Source of the DNA: Centrapalus pauciflorus
Taxonomy: Eukaryota > Streptophyta > Magnoliopsida > Asterales > Asteraceae
Reading direction: 5' to 3'
Assembly: GCA_020465985.1 (NCBI GenBank)
Contig: JAANYP010003001.1
Span: forward strand, 18,501-82,500
Length of the DNA stretch: 64,000 nucleotides
A model generated the notes under the pieces. That model had not been told where the DNA came from and did not search any database. It saw only the letters and a list, made by a program, of their open reading frames with translations. Positions 22,407-36,417 of the stretch are shown here, one piece after another; the stretch's first letter is position 1, and each line of letters opens with the position of its first letter. Position numbers and translations under genes: made by a program.

Positions 22407-22811
22407 ATGGCTCAACTAAAGCTCTTTATTTTTGTTGTACTCTTTATAATTTCATTTTCGTGCACCGATATAGTCTTTGCTTGCAATACACCGGGATTTT
22501 CATTTTCGTACCCGATACCTAATTGGCAATTTTCAAAGCCTAACCCATCACCTTTCACGCCATCACCACCAAGTTTTTCAATACCCACATACCCAATGCC
22601 TAATTGGCAATTTCCATACCCTAACCCCTCATCGTCAATGTCACCACCACCAGGTTTTTTAATACCTACATACCCGAATCCTTTTTGGCGTTTTCCAACT
22701 TTTAACCCACCGCCAACCACTCCAAGCTCTCTGCCACCACCACAATCTCCACAACCCCCAACCGCCCTGAGCCCCTCAAATCCAGCTGAAGCAACCATCA
22801 CAAGTCCTTAG
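22407..22811 (+). CDS. Small secreted proline-rich protein, paralogue 1
   Basis: A single exon of 134 residues. The ATG at 22407 is preferred over an upstream in-frame one because it follows the TATA box at a normal distance and aligns with the start of the other copies. Residues 1-25 are a signal peptide ending VFA before CNTPGF. The rest is about one-third proline, in three ~27-residue repeats built on PxPNWQF, then IPTYPMPNWQFPYPNP, then IPTYPNPFWRFPTFNPPP. The tail has PPTALSPSNPAEATITSP, conserved with paralogue 3. It lacks the SPPPP-Y pattern of classical extensins and the PVYK-type units of ordinary PRPs. Most likely exported to the cell wall or apoplast. Function unknown. A processed C-terminal peptide is possible but unsupported. 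Confidence 0.75.
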   Translation: MAQLKLFIFVVLFIISFSCTDIVFACNTPGFSFSYPIPNWQFSKPNPSPFTPSPPSFSIPTYPMPNWQFPYPNPSSSMSPPPGFLIPTYPNPFWRFPTFNPPPTTPSSLPPPQSPQPPTALSPSNPAEATITSP

Positions 22812-23034
22812 ATTAAAATTCACTCTACTGAAATTTATTGTGGTTTTGGATATCGATTCATAATTCTTTGAATGTTCGTTCTTATTAATAATGATTTGAA
22901 GTGAGATCATGTAACATAACTCATCATAATGTGTTATTTGATGGTGTTTGAAAATAATATTGGCTTACAGTTTTAGTTCTTATATATTTATTTTTATGAT
23001 ATCTAATATGAAAGTTCTATTTCATCAATACAAA
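22812..23034 (+). other. 3' flank of proline-rich gene 1
   Basis: The first ~170 bp (words like TTTATTGTGGTTTTGGATATCG) are shared with the 3' flanks of the copies at 38.6 and 56.0 kb, so duplication units include the 3' UTR. Confidence 0.6.
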
Positions 23035-23062
23035 CTAGCCGAATACCCGTGCGTTGCTCGGG
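23035..23062 (-). mobile_element. Helitron 3' terminus
   Basis: Read on the minus strand: hairpin CCCGAGCAACGCACGGG, then TATTCGG, then CTAG and host T. The element body extends to the right. I could not place its 5' end, so size is unknown. Confidence 0.65.
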
Positions 23063-23094
23063 TAAAGTGTAATGAGATTAATATTTATAATTAA

Positions 23095-23270
23095 ATTTTC
23101 TTGAATGACAAATTAACCTACTCCTATTCCTAAACTACCATTTTGCCCCAAATGGGGACTTCAGAAGTTACTTCCACTGCCTAAATTCCAACTTATCTCC
23201 GACGGGAGTCGAACCCGTAACCTCACACTTACACGTCACCTCTCATACCTAATGGGCTAAACCCCATTGG
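23095..23270 (-). mobile_element. tRNA-derived SINE with perfect 13-bp TSD
   Basis: On the minus strand the 176-bp unit begins CCAATGGGGTTTAGCCC. It contains an RNA polymerase III A box TAGCCCATTAGG (23259-23248) and B box GGTTCGACTCC (23215-23205), with start-to-start spacing of 44 bases as in tRNA genes. A perfect 13-bp target duplication, TATTTATAATTAA, lies at 23082-23094 and 23271-23283. The body after the tRNA-like head includes CCCCATTTGGGGCAAAATGG. It has no long poly(A) tail. It probably inserted into the Helitron whose end is at 23035. Confidence 0.87.
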
Positions 23271-23283
23271 TATTTATAATTAA

Positions 23284-24538
23284 TTAATGACACAACAAAA
23301 AATTATTTTTTTTAAGAAAACTATACATTGTTTGCGAAGAAAAAGTTACTTATGTTAATCATAAATATTAATTATTACACATAATTATATTTGAAGTCTA
23401 TACATATCTAGTTTAATACATGTGAATTGATTAAAAGACTGATTTTAGTTAAAAAAAATCGTGTATAAGAATGAAGTATATAAGGAAAAAAAAATAATAA
23501 TTCACAATAAAATGAAAACTCATTATTTTCCATCAACTAATATACAAATACGTATTTGCAAAGTATTACTTACAATATCGTCTAACATAATTTTATAATA
23601 ACGATTTATTCAAACCAATTAATAAAATGTTATCAAACAAAAGCAGTTCTCATAAAAAAATTTAGTAAATCTTAATAAAATCATATTGAACAATTTAAAC
23701 AGCAAATGACATATCTCATTGGCTAAAGATTTATTTAAAACATTATCGTTTCATTATTAATGGAGATCTTCATTGTTCTTCATGATATACTGAAAAATAT
23801 TAAAACATGTGTTAATTTTGAAACATCAATACATAAACAACACAAAATAATGAGAAGCTTTAAATGTAAAAAAAGTATATCAATGCGACGTTTTTTATAG
23901 AGGTTTGAATTAGGGATGACACAATTTTGACCCAACGGGCGGGACGATAAAAATGGCTTGTAGTAAAAAAGTAAGCTAGCACATAATCTTTTCTAAATAA
24001 TAAATGTCATATGTTTACCTATTTTATAATATATGCTGATTAAAAAACTACTTTTATATGTTTAGCTGCTATATTTTATATGTTTATTAAACTGAATCAT
24101 CAATAAAATTAAATTTAAATGTAAATGTTATCCTATCAATACTTATCTATATATTTAATAAAAAAAATTTCTGTCTGCTTAGAAATATATTAAAAATACA
24201 TAAACATTATATAAAATTATTAATTTATAAAAGTAAACAAACCATATATAAAAATATATTTTTTAATATTTTGTTTATCATAATAAAATATGTAATATTG
24301 TTTTATCTATAAACTAAAATTTTAATCAATATTAATTAAAATATATATATTTATAAATGACAATTTTAAAATAATCAACTATTCATATCTATTTTATAAA
24401 ACTATAAAAATAATAATTTTGAATACTTAATGTTTAATTATAATTTGTATACGAATATAAATATCTCATTATTTTATGCATGTTTCTTAGTATTAATAGG
24501 ATAAATTGGTAAGCAACCTTGTATTAATGCTGATGTTA
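23284..24538. other. AT-rich intergenic DNA, probably part of the Helitron
   Basis: Over 75% A/T by eye. A TCTATATATTTAATAAAA word at 24149, preceded by A, resembles a plus-strand Helitron 5' end but no partner end was found. Confidence 0.4.
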
Positions 24539-24700
24539 TCCCATTATTTTCTGAATTTTAACAAAATATATTGCGCCAAATCAACAGCCTTAAAATTTTT
24601 GAATTTTAACCGATCATATTGTGTCAAATCAGCCTTAATTTTCTGAATTTTAACCATTAATATTGCGCCACGTGAGCATTTTTTCTCTCTGATCCGTCGG

Positions 24701-24702
<2 letters not shown>
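24539..24702. repeat. Dispersed repeat with ~50-bp internal units (group H copy 1)
   Basis: Starts TCCCATTATTTTCTGAATTT and repeats TTTTAACC-ATATTG-GCCAAATCAGCC type units three to four times. It ends with GCCACGTGAGCATTTTTTCT and CCGTCGGCAATATATA. Copies: 33369-33590 (whole) and 41690-41745 (tail only). Superfamily unknown. Confidence 0.65.

Positions 24703-24753
<51 letters not shown>
24703..24753. repeat. (TA)25 microsatellite
   Basis: TA array directly after the GGCAA tail of the group H repeat. Confidence 0.95.
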
Positions 24754-24758
<5 letters not shown>

Positions 24759-25120
24759 TATTATTTAGGAAAGATATAAACTCTACATGGTTCATGTCTT
24801 TGTTCTTATAATTGAAAATGAAAAAAATTGTATTTTGTACACATATTCCCATCATCTCATGTCATGAATTATGATATCCGTACCAACTCAATTTTACATC
24901 TTGGGCATGTTTGTTTCACAGAATTCTGAATAAATCTGTGGAATTGGAATGAAAAGGTCATTTTTTTTGTATGTTTGGTTTGCTAAAGGAAAAGGAAAGA
25001 GAATTCCTTTTAACTAACAGGCAAGGAATTGAGATTTTCATTGATCCATTGTAGTCTATTTTCTTAGCTAATAGGCAAGGAATTGAGATTTCATTATCAT
25101 AATACGTTATTTTCTATCGA

Positions 25121-25555
25121 CGTTACCTACCATACACCACCCACCCATCCTACCTAACCATACCCTATCCCCACCATCATACCCTACCTAACCATACCCA
25201 CCCCCACCCACGCACCCATCCTATCATCACCTATCATACCCCACACATCCATCCTACCCCACCAACCCCACCATAATCCTAACCTATCATACCTCACTCT
25301 ACCCACCTACTCACTCATCCTACTCCACCCATCACCTTAACATATCCCACCCACCATACCTAACCTAACCATACCTTTATCCCACCCACCCTACCCTACC
25401 CTACCCTACCTATCCATACCCCACCCTATCACAATTCTATCCTCATCTACTATACCCCAACCCATCCACCCCTACCACTTTACCTCACCTCACATCACCC
25501 ACTCTATCCTTCCCTACCCTAGGTAACCATACCCACCCCAACTACCCTATCCTAC
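25121..25555. repeat. Almost G-free C/A/T low-complexity tract
   Basis: About 430 bp made of short units such as CCCACC, CCATACC, CCTACC and CATCC, with very few G on the plus strand. CCCTACCCTACCCTACC at about 25389 recalls a degenerate telomere-like motif, but the units are irregular. The opposite strand is strongly G-rich and might form G-quadruplex-like structures. Confidence 0.85.
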
Positions 25556-26913
25556 TGATCGGATCATTTTATACCGACTTTAATGTGTTTAAATAATATT
25601 ATTTTATGTATAAAGTATTGGTATAATGCTACATTTAATTAATATTTATCAATTGAAGGGTTAAAGCTTAAAAGGAGTTAAAATGAGTAAATTGTGCCTT
25701 GGAATGTTCTACTATTGATAAAAGTCATTACGCATGTAGGTAATCCTCTCAAGTATAAGTCTGGCAAATTTGAGCTCAATCGGAGAACCATTATAGAGAG
25801 CCAAGCGCAGAGGGGGGCGCAGCCCTGCTCCCCAACCGAGTGCCCAAGCGCAGAGGGGGGCGCAACCCTGCTCCCCAACCGAGTGCTCAACAGAATGAAT
25901 TTTCCCATCGAAAAGCCCAAGCGTAGACCGGGGCGCAGGGGGGGGGGGCGCAGGCCTGCTCCTGCGGCTGCGCCCAACCCGAAAAAAGAGTTTCTGAGCC
26001 GTTTTTAGGGTTTCCAGCACTTCTCTATAAATACCAAGTCATAGAAGACAAAAAGGCATCATATTTTGAGGAGAAATTGAAGAGAAAAGAGGGAAGAAAA
26101 GTCCGGATTCATCCATCGCGATGTAGTCTGCGCGAAACCAACGGCGAAGGGTTGAGGGTTTGGTTCCTTCTACGCTTCATCTTTCCCCCATCAATCCAAC
26201 AACTACGAAGCATGTTCCTGACAAGTTCAATGTTTCGCACGCGTTGCTTGATGATCATATCGTTATCGTTCAAGGGTTTGTTTATTAGCTAAGTGTTTAT
26301 GTTGTTTTCGTTGATTTATTATTGTAACGAACGATATGTTTTATTTAGTTTTCTGTGTGATTATTATTTAAATATATTGTTCCGTTCGCTTCTATTTATA
26401 TTTTTATCGTAAGACGCGCGTCGTAGCCGTGTTACATGCCGTGCCGAGCTCATTAGATTAGGAGTTAAGACGGACTGTGAACATGACACGATTCGTGCCC
26501 AAAATACGGATTGCGATAGATGTGATTGTCATGACTATGTCTATGTGGTTAGGTTATAAAGATAATTAAACGGAATAATAAATGATTAAGTTATTAGCAA
26601 CCCTAGGTCGATAATCCATAATTCCACCCAAACCCTAAATCCAAAGTCGTTGGCGTTCTTACTTTATTTTTTAAGTTTTCGTAATAAAACTATTATTATT
26701 TTTCCAAAAGTTTCTCTCAAACACAACCTTCCATCAGTTACTTTAATCAATTAGTTTGATTACTATTTTTTATTACTTGTTAACAACCATCGTAGAATAA
26801 TATAAATAACCACATGCTCCCTGAGGAGACGATCCCACTTACCCTAGCTATAAGTTAAGGTGATTGGTGTTTTTATAAATTATTTTTGAACGCTTTACGA
26901 CGAGCGGTTGTCA
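25556..26913 (+). mobile_element. Solo LTR of a Ty3/gypsy-type retrotransposon
   Basis: Begins TGATCGG and ends GTTGTCA. A perfect 5-bp target duplication, CCTAC, lies at 25551-25555 and 26914-26918. The interior has no gag-pol. A GC-rich promoter-side block has a 42-bp unit (GCGCAGAGGGGGGCGCA) repeated at 25801 and 25843 and a degenerate third copy near 25916. A TATA box TATAAATA is at 26026-26033. The 3' part has GGAGACGATCCCACTTACCC, similar in style to the ends of Athila/Tat-lineage LTRs. Lineage is inference. Open frames here are by-products of GC richness. Confidence 0.85.
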
Positions 26914-27140
26914 CCTACTCCATCCAATCTTACCCACCTACCGTACACCCACCCATCCCATCTCATTTTACAAACTAAATAGAAAAAAACAAGACTTGAA
27001 GTTTAGTTTCATTCTACTATTCTATTCCAATCCCGTCAACTAAACAACAAAGAATGAAAATTTCATTCCTTTCTGTTTTCCATTTCTTTGACAAATTTCA
27101 TTTCTTCTGAAAACATTCTGCGATCCCAACGCCACCTTAA

Positions 27141-27344
27141 AGTTTTAGTTGACCTCATTTAGCTACAATTCCGTAAATTTTAAAATTTATTAAGAGAAAT
27201 GGGAGTACTGGAGCCGTGCCCAAGCGGCTTTGCCACATCACCCTTCACTCTAATATCATGATATGATATATAAGTAAATTTATAAAACATTATCCCTTTA
27301 TCCAATTTACAATTCACAACTTAAGAGAGCATCTTTGTTAAAAA
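27141..27344. other. Spacer with short non-repetitive sequence
   Basis: A moderately GC-rich word GGAGCCGTGCCCAAGCGGC near 27211 stands out. No feature was assigned. Confidence 0.4.
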
Positions 27345-27482
27345 AAATAAGGGTTTACAAATTTTCCTAATACAGACAACCATTTAATTTTTTGTGCAAT
27401 CAGTGCAATGAACTAATTATATTTGAACTATTAATGCAAGTTGCTTATTATAATGCAGTTCATGCAATGAAGTTATGATTTC

Positions 27483-28032
<550 letters not shown>

Positions 28033-28107
<75 letters not shown>
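28033..28107. repeat. (TA)37 microsatellite
   Basis: Right border of the group C element. Confidence 0.95.
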
Positions 28108-28109
<2 letters not shown>

Positions 28110-28413
28110 AATGATCTTTACAAGTTTTTCTAATGTATGCAACCATTTAATTTTTTGTGCAATCAATATAATGAACTATCTACTTTTGAATGATTTATGC
28201 AACGTACTTATTACAATACATGTTTATGCAATAAAGTTTACACTTTTTCTTATACATATAACAATCTAATTAACTTTCATCAATCTATTTAATAATTTAA
28301 ATATATTTACTAAATAATTAAATTAATAAAAAAACTAACATATAAATAGCACAAAAAATTAATGAATAACTATAAAATTATCTTGTATACTTTAGATTGG
28401 TGGCTCATAACTG

Positions 28414-28414
<1 letters not shown>

Positions 28415-28488
<74 letters not shown>
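28415..28488. repeat. (TA)37 microsatellite
   Basis: This array borders no recognised element on either side. Confidence 0.95.
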
Positions 28489-30236
<1,748 letters not shown>

Positions 30237-30711
30237 ATATATATATATATATAGACACATTAATCCCAAAAAATAAGAGCTTTAAGGTTTTGTAATATTT
30301 GCGTTGATATAACTTAATAATCTAATAAATACCGTTAAAAATTAAAATCAAACATCCCTCAATCAGTCATATGAAAGAAATATAATTATGAACTTGATCA
30401 AACAAATAAGCCAAACACTCAAATTTAAAGCAGAATATTTAAAAACAAAAGATAGCACTTTTCCATAACAACTTAACCTACAACTACAATAGAAACCATT
30501 AAATTCTATGTAACAACGGTATTAAATTTAGGTTTTGAGGGCTAAAGCTCACTCTAAAATGTCTAGACCAAACACCAAATTTGGTGTTTTTGTTGCAAAA
30601 TCCAAATTCAAAGGAAATCAAATTTAGTTTTCTTTTTTTTTTTTTAACATCAACGTATTTGATGTTAAGTTCTAATTATTTATGATTAATCGATCCATCT
30701 ATAAACTATAA
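30237..30711. other. AT-rich intergenic DNA
   Basis: Nothing recognised. Confidence 0.45.
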
Positions 30712-30739
30712 CTAGTTGAATACCCGTGCGTTGCTCGGG
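30712..30739 (-). mobile_element. Helitron 3' terminus
   Basis: Minus strand: hairpin CCCGAGCAACGCACGGG, TATTCAA, CTAG, host T. The hairpin is identical to that at 23046-23062, so both belong to one family. Body extends to the right; 5' end not located. Confidence 0.68.
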
Positions 30740-31734
30740 TGAGTTATTTCAAAATTGATACTTTTTTAATTAAACAATTACACAAAAACAATTTGCTTTT
30801 GAAAGACTATACATATATACTCTTATATATTGTTTGTTGAAAAAAACTAACTTTATCATAAAAATAACTACATGTAATTACATTTGAGGTTTGTTTGTTT
30901 AAAATTTTATAATTTCCATTATTGTCAGTTTTATTGGTATAAAAGATTATAAGTTTTCTATTTTAACTTTTTTTTTTAAATAATTAATGTTGGAAAATAT
31001 AACGATATTGTTAAGATTGATTTATTTTTTATATATTCTAATAAAAATGCATTATAATCACACACATATTTTGGTTGTCTGTTTATTTTACTTACATTCT
31101 AGTAATAGTTTTAATACAACATCAAATATATTCCATATTGTACTTGCTATATCTAAACTTAGTTTCATCTATCGTAAATATTAGCGTTAATATTGAAAAA
31201 AAATCATTATATTTTCATGTTATATAATTTTGGTCTCTCAGTATTTTTTTTATCATTTTAATCATTACATTATATTTTATTGAAACTGTTATATTTTGTT
31301 CGGTAAAAATCAACATATCGTTATGATATCTCCTTTCTATCATGTTTAAAATTAAGAATATACATCAAACTAATTTAAAACATAAAAAAAACATGCAATT
31401 CAAATACAAGAAAGACACTTATTATATGAACAAAATTATGTAACTTGTATTACTCAACTACTCGTATATCATGTTTTTAGTTTCAATTTAATTTTCTTTA
31501 AAGGTTTGCCAAGTTGTTGACATTGCTATTTTGTTAAATGTTTTTCTCAAGTATTTTTCATCATTTTAAATCATTGTTTGTGTCCAATCAAGAATTCATA
31601 ATTATCTTGGAGTGTTTGTTGACCATTTGTGTGTCTAGATCGCCATTTATTTATTTGATTTTGCTGCTTGAATTAGATAAAAGACAGAATGTTTAAGTCT
31701 TTGTGTTGTGCGCGAATTACATATGCGTATGTTA
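30740..31734. other. AT-rich DNA, probably Helitron interior
   Basis: No Rep/helicase coding sequence was seen, so the element is non-autonomous or degraded. Confidence 0.4.
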
Positions 31735-32156
31735 GTTCCTGTTTTTGTCGAGAATGGTTGGCCAAGAAGCCCAATTGGCCTTCGGCCTAACCTTTAATCG
31801 ATTTCTATGTGGTTTGTTGATTTAAATGCAAGTATTAATTGTCATTAATTCTTGCATTTCTACTGCTGGAAAATAAGATCAAAACCGAAAATAAGTGCAG
31901 TATTAGTGTGATGTCCAGGTGTGTTTAGCTTAAAATTTGTACGTAAAAATGGGCAAGAAGGTCAAATGGCCTTCGGCCTTGGCAACTTAATTAGCAAGGA
32001 TGTTTATTGATTAATGTTATGTATCAATCGCCATTTATCTTACCTTATGTTGCTGCCGAAAAAGTTAAAAACAGAATATATGAGTTGTGAGTGTGTGTAG
32101 TGTGCAATTATGTGTTTAAACCTGTGTGTTTGCATGTTAATGTCAGGCTCTAAGAC
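31735..32156. repeat. Two copies of a GGCCTTCGGCC-containing segment
   Basis: The words GGCCTTCGGCCT (about 31778) and GGCCTTCGGCCTT (about 31969) lie in similar context: an AGAAG run before and ATTGTCATTAAT- or TCGCCATTTA-type words after. They are perfect short hairpins in AT-rich DNA. Origin unknown. Confidence 0.45.
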
Positions 32157-32159
32157 TTA

Positions 32160-32457
32160 GGGGGCGTTTGGTTCGCGGATTTCCTGGGATTCCCTAGGAT
32201 TTGCATTTAAAATCCTATGTTTGGTTCGCAGATTTCAGTAAGGATTTGAAATCCCAGGATTTCTGAAATCCCTCCCTTCTTTGTTATTTAAAAACCCAGC
32301 CTCCCCCTAGGATTTTAAAACTCAGTTACATTGCATTTTTCAGATTAACAAATTTTTCCTAAAAGATAATGTAGATTCTTTGACAAAATCCTGACAAATG
32401 CAAATCCTTTGACAAAATGCAAATCCCAAGGAAAAAATCTGCGAACCAAACGTCCCC
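32160..32457. mobile_element. Tourist-like (PIF/Harbinger) MITE
   Basis: 298 bp. Ends are GGGGGCGTTTGGTTCGCGG and, inverted, GGGGACGTTTGGTTCGCAG. The 3-bp TTA target duplication (32157-32159 and 32458-32460) is the PIF/Harbinger hallmark. The interior repeats a TTTGGTTCGCAGATTTC word. Confidence 0.88.
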
Positions 32458-32460
32458 TTA

Positions 32461-33368
32461 AATAGTCTCCGAGTGTTGTTTGTGTCTCGTAACCTCTGTG
32501 TGTGTTCATTGAATTGATACAGAAATAAAGTAAGAAACAACAGCAACATAAGTATCAAACATATATATGCTATGTGTATTATAGTATATATGTACATCAT
32601 TTTCAAAATATTGAAAGAATATTAAAGAAAATACTGGCAATTTTTTTCTGCAGGTGCAGGAGGCCAGGAGTTGAAAACGTCTTCAACTCTTCATCTAGTT
32701 GATTAGCATACGTGAAGTTCATCTTGAAACGATATAGTTTATTCACGCAGACACTGCTGGTGCAGTTTTTTTTTTATTAATATTGATTATGCCTACTGAC
32801 TCTGAGTGAGTATGTATGTATATGTGTGTGTGTCTATATATATATATATATATTAGTACGTAACTTCAATAAAGCATGTTTTATCTCATATTTGGTTAAA
32901 TTTAACCCGTTATATAAACATCTAATAATTATCAGGTTTCAAATTATATAAAGAACTGATAACTTGATAAATATGCAGCTGAGATTATTTATTATTCAAG
33001 TTTGAATCCTTTTTTCTATATATTCAGTTATGATATTATCCAGTGTTTTTCTGCATATCTTAATATTTCAGTTATACTATAGCCTATTAAATTTGATTTC
33101 TTATTTTTATTTAATTTGATAAATCAGATTGCATCTATTTCCAGCAGTGCAAATTCGAATTTTTCTAGCGGAATAAAATCTGATTTGTTATTTTATTTAA
33201 CTTGATAAATTAGATTGTAACTATTTCCAACAGTGAAAATTTAAAATTTTATTGTCATTTTTTATTTCTTTCCGGAAAATCTACATAATTTAATTGCAGA
33301 AACATTAAAATATATAGAAAAATATGGATAATTATGTAGAATCTCATCGAGCTAAAATAGAGGGGGAA
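32461..33368. other. AT-rich intergenic DNA
   Basis: A short (GT)n-(TA)n tract at 32821-32852. A segment containing TGATAAATCAGATTG and CTATTTCCAGCAGTG recurs with changes about 85 bp later (33115-33245), an old tandem duplication. Confidence 0.4.
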
Positions 33369-33590
33369 TCCCATTATTTTCGGAATTTTAACCAATTATA
33401 TTGCATCAAATCAGTAGCCTAAATATTCTGAATTTTAACTAATTATATTGCGCCAAATCAGCAACCTTAATTTTCTGAATTTTAACCAATCATATTGTGC
33501 CAAATCAGCCTTAAAAATAGGAATTTCTACCAATAATACTGTGCCACGTGAGCATTTTTCTCACTGCTCCGTCGGCAATATATATATATA
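33369..33590. repeat. Group H repeat, copy 2
   Basis: Starts TCCCATTATTTTCGGAATTT, has four internal units with GCCAAATCAGC-type words, and ends GCCACGTGAGCATTTTT and CCGTCGGCAATATATA, then (TA)n. It is better preserved than copy 1. Confidence 0.68.
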
Positions 33591-33905
33591 ATAAATAAGT
33601 ATATAAACTGTTCATTTGTTATCGTTTAAGAGACGTCATTTGACATATTCTATATTTAAGAATTGTTAGTTATCGTTTTTTAATTTAAAATAACATTTAA
33701 ATTCTTTTTTACAAAAAAGTACAATTTAAATCTATAATAAAATTAATGCTTATCAATTCAAGCATTTAACCTAACAGTATCAAGATGTTGTTCCAAGCAA
33801 TAAATTGTGAGCTCAAGTGATATAAGTTGTGGTTTAGGATTATTAAATGGTGATGTATGTAGCCTTTTGAAGAAAAAAACCTAAATTTTAAACAATTTAT
33901 ATATT

Positions 33906-33909
33906 TATG

Positions 33910-33982
<73 letters not shown>
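33906..33982. repeat. (TTA)n microsatellite
   Basis: About 25 units of the triplet ATT/TTA. Confidence 0.95.
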
Positions 33983-34344
33983 ATACTACCACTACCATTA
34001 TTATAAGTTCAACACTATTGTTTTCATCATTAATATATAAAAGCTTTTGCACAATTTGCTTCTGATCCCGACAAAGCTAGTTAGAATCAGTTGGCAATAG
34101 GTCAACAATTACGTCAATTGCTTAAACAATCCCAATCTGTCCCTATTGTGATAGAAGAACAAATACTTACTGTTTATACCGAAACATTCATCTTGATTTA
34201 TTAGAATATGGACAAGTAAGGAAATTTCTATTAACTTGCGTACTTACTTAAAAACCAATAAACCGTAAAAAAAAAAAAAAAAAAAGCTTTGTTACATGGG
34301 CAGTCATTAAATAAATTTTTATCACACATGCAATCCCTTTGGTT

Positions 34345-34537
34345 CTTAACAAACTATAAAAAGACCGAAATGCACTTTTACATACTAATTTGCATTAAAC
34401 TAAACATTATATGAAATAAGCAAAACAAACAAACATAAAACAATGTAAGAAACTAAACATTATAATAAACATGTTCATTTAGTAATTAAATTGTACTTTG
34501 ATACCTCGGTCTAATATGGTTTACCAATTATCTCAAC

Positions 34538-34634
<97 letters not shown>

Positions 34635-35000
34635 AAAAGATTATGCTAACAAAATTACATCAACGTGGAGTTGGAGGAATTGGTCATTTAAAGAAAATAA
34701 ATTATACATACATACACACACACCCATCCATCTTCTCTGTCTAGGTATGGATCATCTCTTTCTACCAGCATCTCCCCTCCTCGTCCCTGTTTCTTTTGAT
34801 TGACGGTGTCACCACTAAACCTCCTCCTTCATCGATATACGACCACGACCTCCTCGATCATCACCGACTATCTCATCATCGTCACATATCTTTAAGACGA
34901 ATGGTTTTTGTTCTTATTTTCTTGGGTTTTTCGTATTTTGTAATTAAATAGAAAAGTATATTAAATATATTTTTCATTATTAATGATAATTAAATAGTAA
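34345..35000. repeat. Segmental duplication, copy 1 (pre-insertion form)
   Basis: Aligns with 36349-36417 plus 36786-36900, and with 37430-37970. Shared landmarks: AAAAGACCGAAAT, CTAATATGGTTTACCA, AAAAGATTATGCTAACAA, TTGATTGACGGTGTCACC, CGACTATCTCATCATCG. At about 34411-34423 it lacks the MITE present at 36418 and so preserves the empty site. A (CA)n-(TA)n array (34541-34628) splits it. Confidence 0.8.
34541..34628. repeat. Compound (CA)23-(TA)21 microsatellite
   Basis: Its counterpart in the 37.5 kb copy is only a few units long, so this array expanded after or shrank since duplication. Confidence 0.95.
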
Positions 35001-35558
35001 GGTTAGATATGTAAATATATTTTTCGTATTTTTACATTAACATACATACAATTATATTTATTACATTGACATACATATAATTCATAAAATTATATTACAT
35101 AATCATAACAACTTTATATTAATTTTTGATATAAAATCAAACTAAAAATAATTACCAATGATAGATACATGTTCATAAATTACTAAACTATGTTTTTCTT
35201 ATATAAAAGTATATACTTATTATTGGCTACTAAATTAGTAGGTAAAACAAAACCGTCAAATCAAAATGTTTAAAAATTTAATCATAAAAATAGAAAAATA
35301 TATTGGGTTAATTTCGACATTAGGTAGCTTGACCAAAAAAAAAAAATTTATGGTTGCTTATTTGTTAACATATCAATTATACATATTGAAGAAACAAGAA
35401 TAATTTATAAGAACTTACGGTATTTAATCATAAAACTGAAAACGCTGATTTTTTTTCCCATATTAACCCTTAATTTTACGCTAAACATTATAAATGTGGA
35501 TTTTTTTAACTCACAGTTGTCGAATTATAAATATTTCTATTGACTTTGAAATTTAACA
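35001..35558. other. AT-rich intergenic DNA
   Basis: Nothing recognised. Confidence 0.45.
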
Positions 35559-35740
<182 letters not shown>

Positions 35741-36348
35741 ATGGTGAGGATAACGTTAGGACCAAGCTTAAAATAAAGACGGTAAGAACCAGTGAGATCA
35801 CGATACCTCATCAAGATAAATTTGGATTAGAAAATAAATTAAAATCAATCAATCATTTAATGATTTCCTCGCTTACCAAATACTCTCCCTCCATCCTATC
35901 ACATACACACTAGAGATTCTCAACACCGTTGTGGTTAACGATACCAATGATGATTCACGTCATTGCTATGGTCACCACATCACCGGTGATTCACGACACC
36001 GTTATAATTCACAAAACCACCGATGATTCACAATCTATACAAGGTTGTTCACGACTCAAACATGTGTGATTATAATTAAATGTTTCACAATCAATACGAA
36101 ACATGTGATTCATGACTAATGAGTTACACAATCAACAATCGTGGTTCATAATAAAAGTTAAATCACGTTAGTATGTGGTTCTTCATCCGTTGTCTTAAGA
36201 GAGTGATGAGAAAGAGATTTCTTTTGAAGAGAGAAAATGATTGATTTAATAATTGAAACATTCCTTTTTAATCAACTTTCAAGTGTATTTAATTTAATTT
36301 TAAATTGATTAAAATGGATGACATGTCGTATTATTATTGGTTCTTACC
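35741..36348 (+). mobile_element. (TA)n-bounded element, group F copy 2
   Basis: Starts GGTGAGGATAACGTTAGGAC and has GGTAAGAACCAGTGA. The far end has TTATTATTGGTTCTTACC, an inverted match. The interior is rich in GATTCACGAC and ACCACCGATGATTCAC words, like 2233-2904. Confidence 0.55.
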
Positions 36349-36417
36349 TTTAGTATAAAAAGACCGAAATACACTTTTACATACTAATTTGCATTGAACT
36401 AAACATTATATCAAATA

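Larger units (their letters stand above)
24901..27140. mobile_element. PIF/Harbinger- or hAT-like element with G-poor interior, split by a solo LTR
   Basis: The left end GGGCATGTTTGTTTCACAGA resembles, inverted, the right end GGTGGCGTTGGGATCGCAGA. Both are followed by purine-rich GGAATGAAA-type words. The arms enclose a long G-poor tract (25121-25555, resuming 26914-26960). A 1358-bp LTR interrupts it. The exact target duplication is unclear. Confidence 0.5.

Noticed and set aside
22412..22801. 129-codon open frame antisense to proline-rich gene 1
   Set aside because: It is the glycine-rich shadow of a proline-rich gene; the sense frame has the signal peptide, TATA box and conserved paralogues.
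23200..23270. A tRNA gene on the minus strand
   Set aside because: A and B boxes are present, but the acceptor stem does not pair and the unit is a 176-bp SINE with a 13-bp target duplication.
25380..25410. Interstitial telomere repeat
   Set aside because: Units are CCCTACC and variants with no run of true plant CCCTAAA repeats.
25678..26020. Overlapping ~100-codon frames on both strands near the CG-rich block
   Set aside because: They result from GC-rich repeats within the solo LTR and resemble no LTR-encoded protein.
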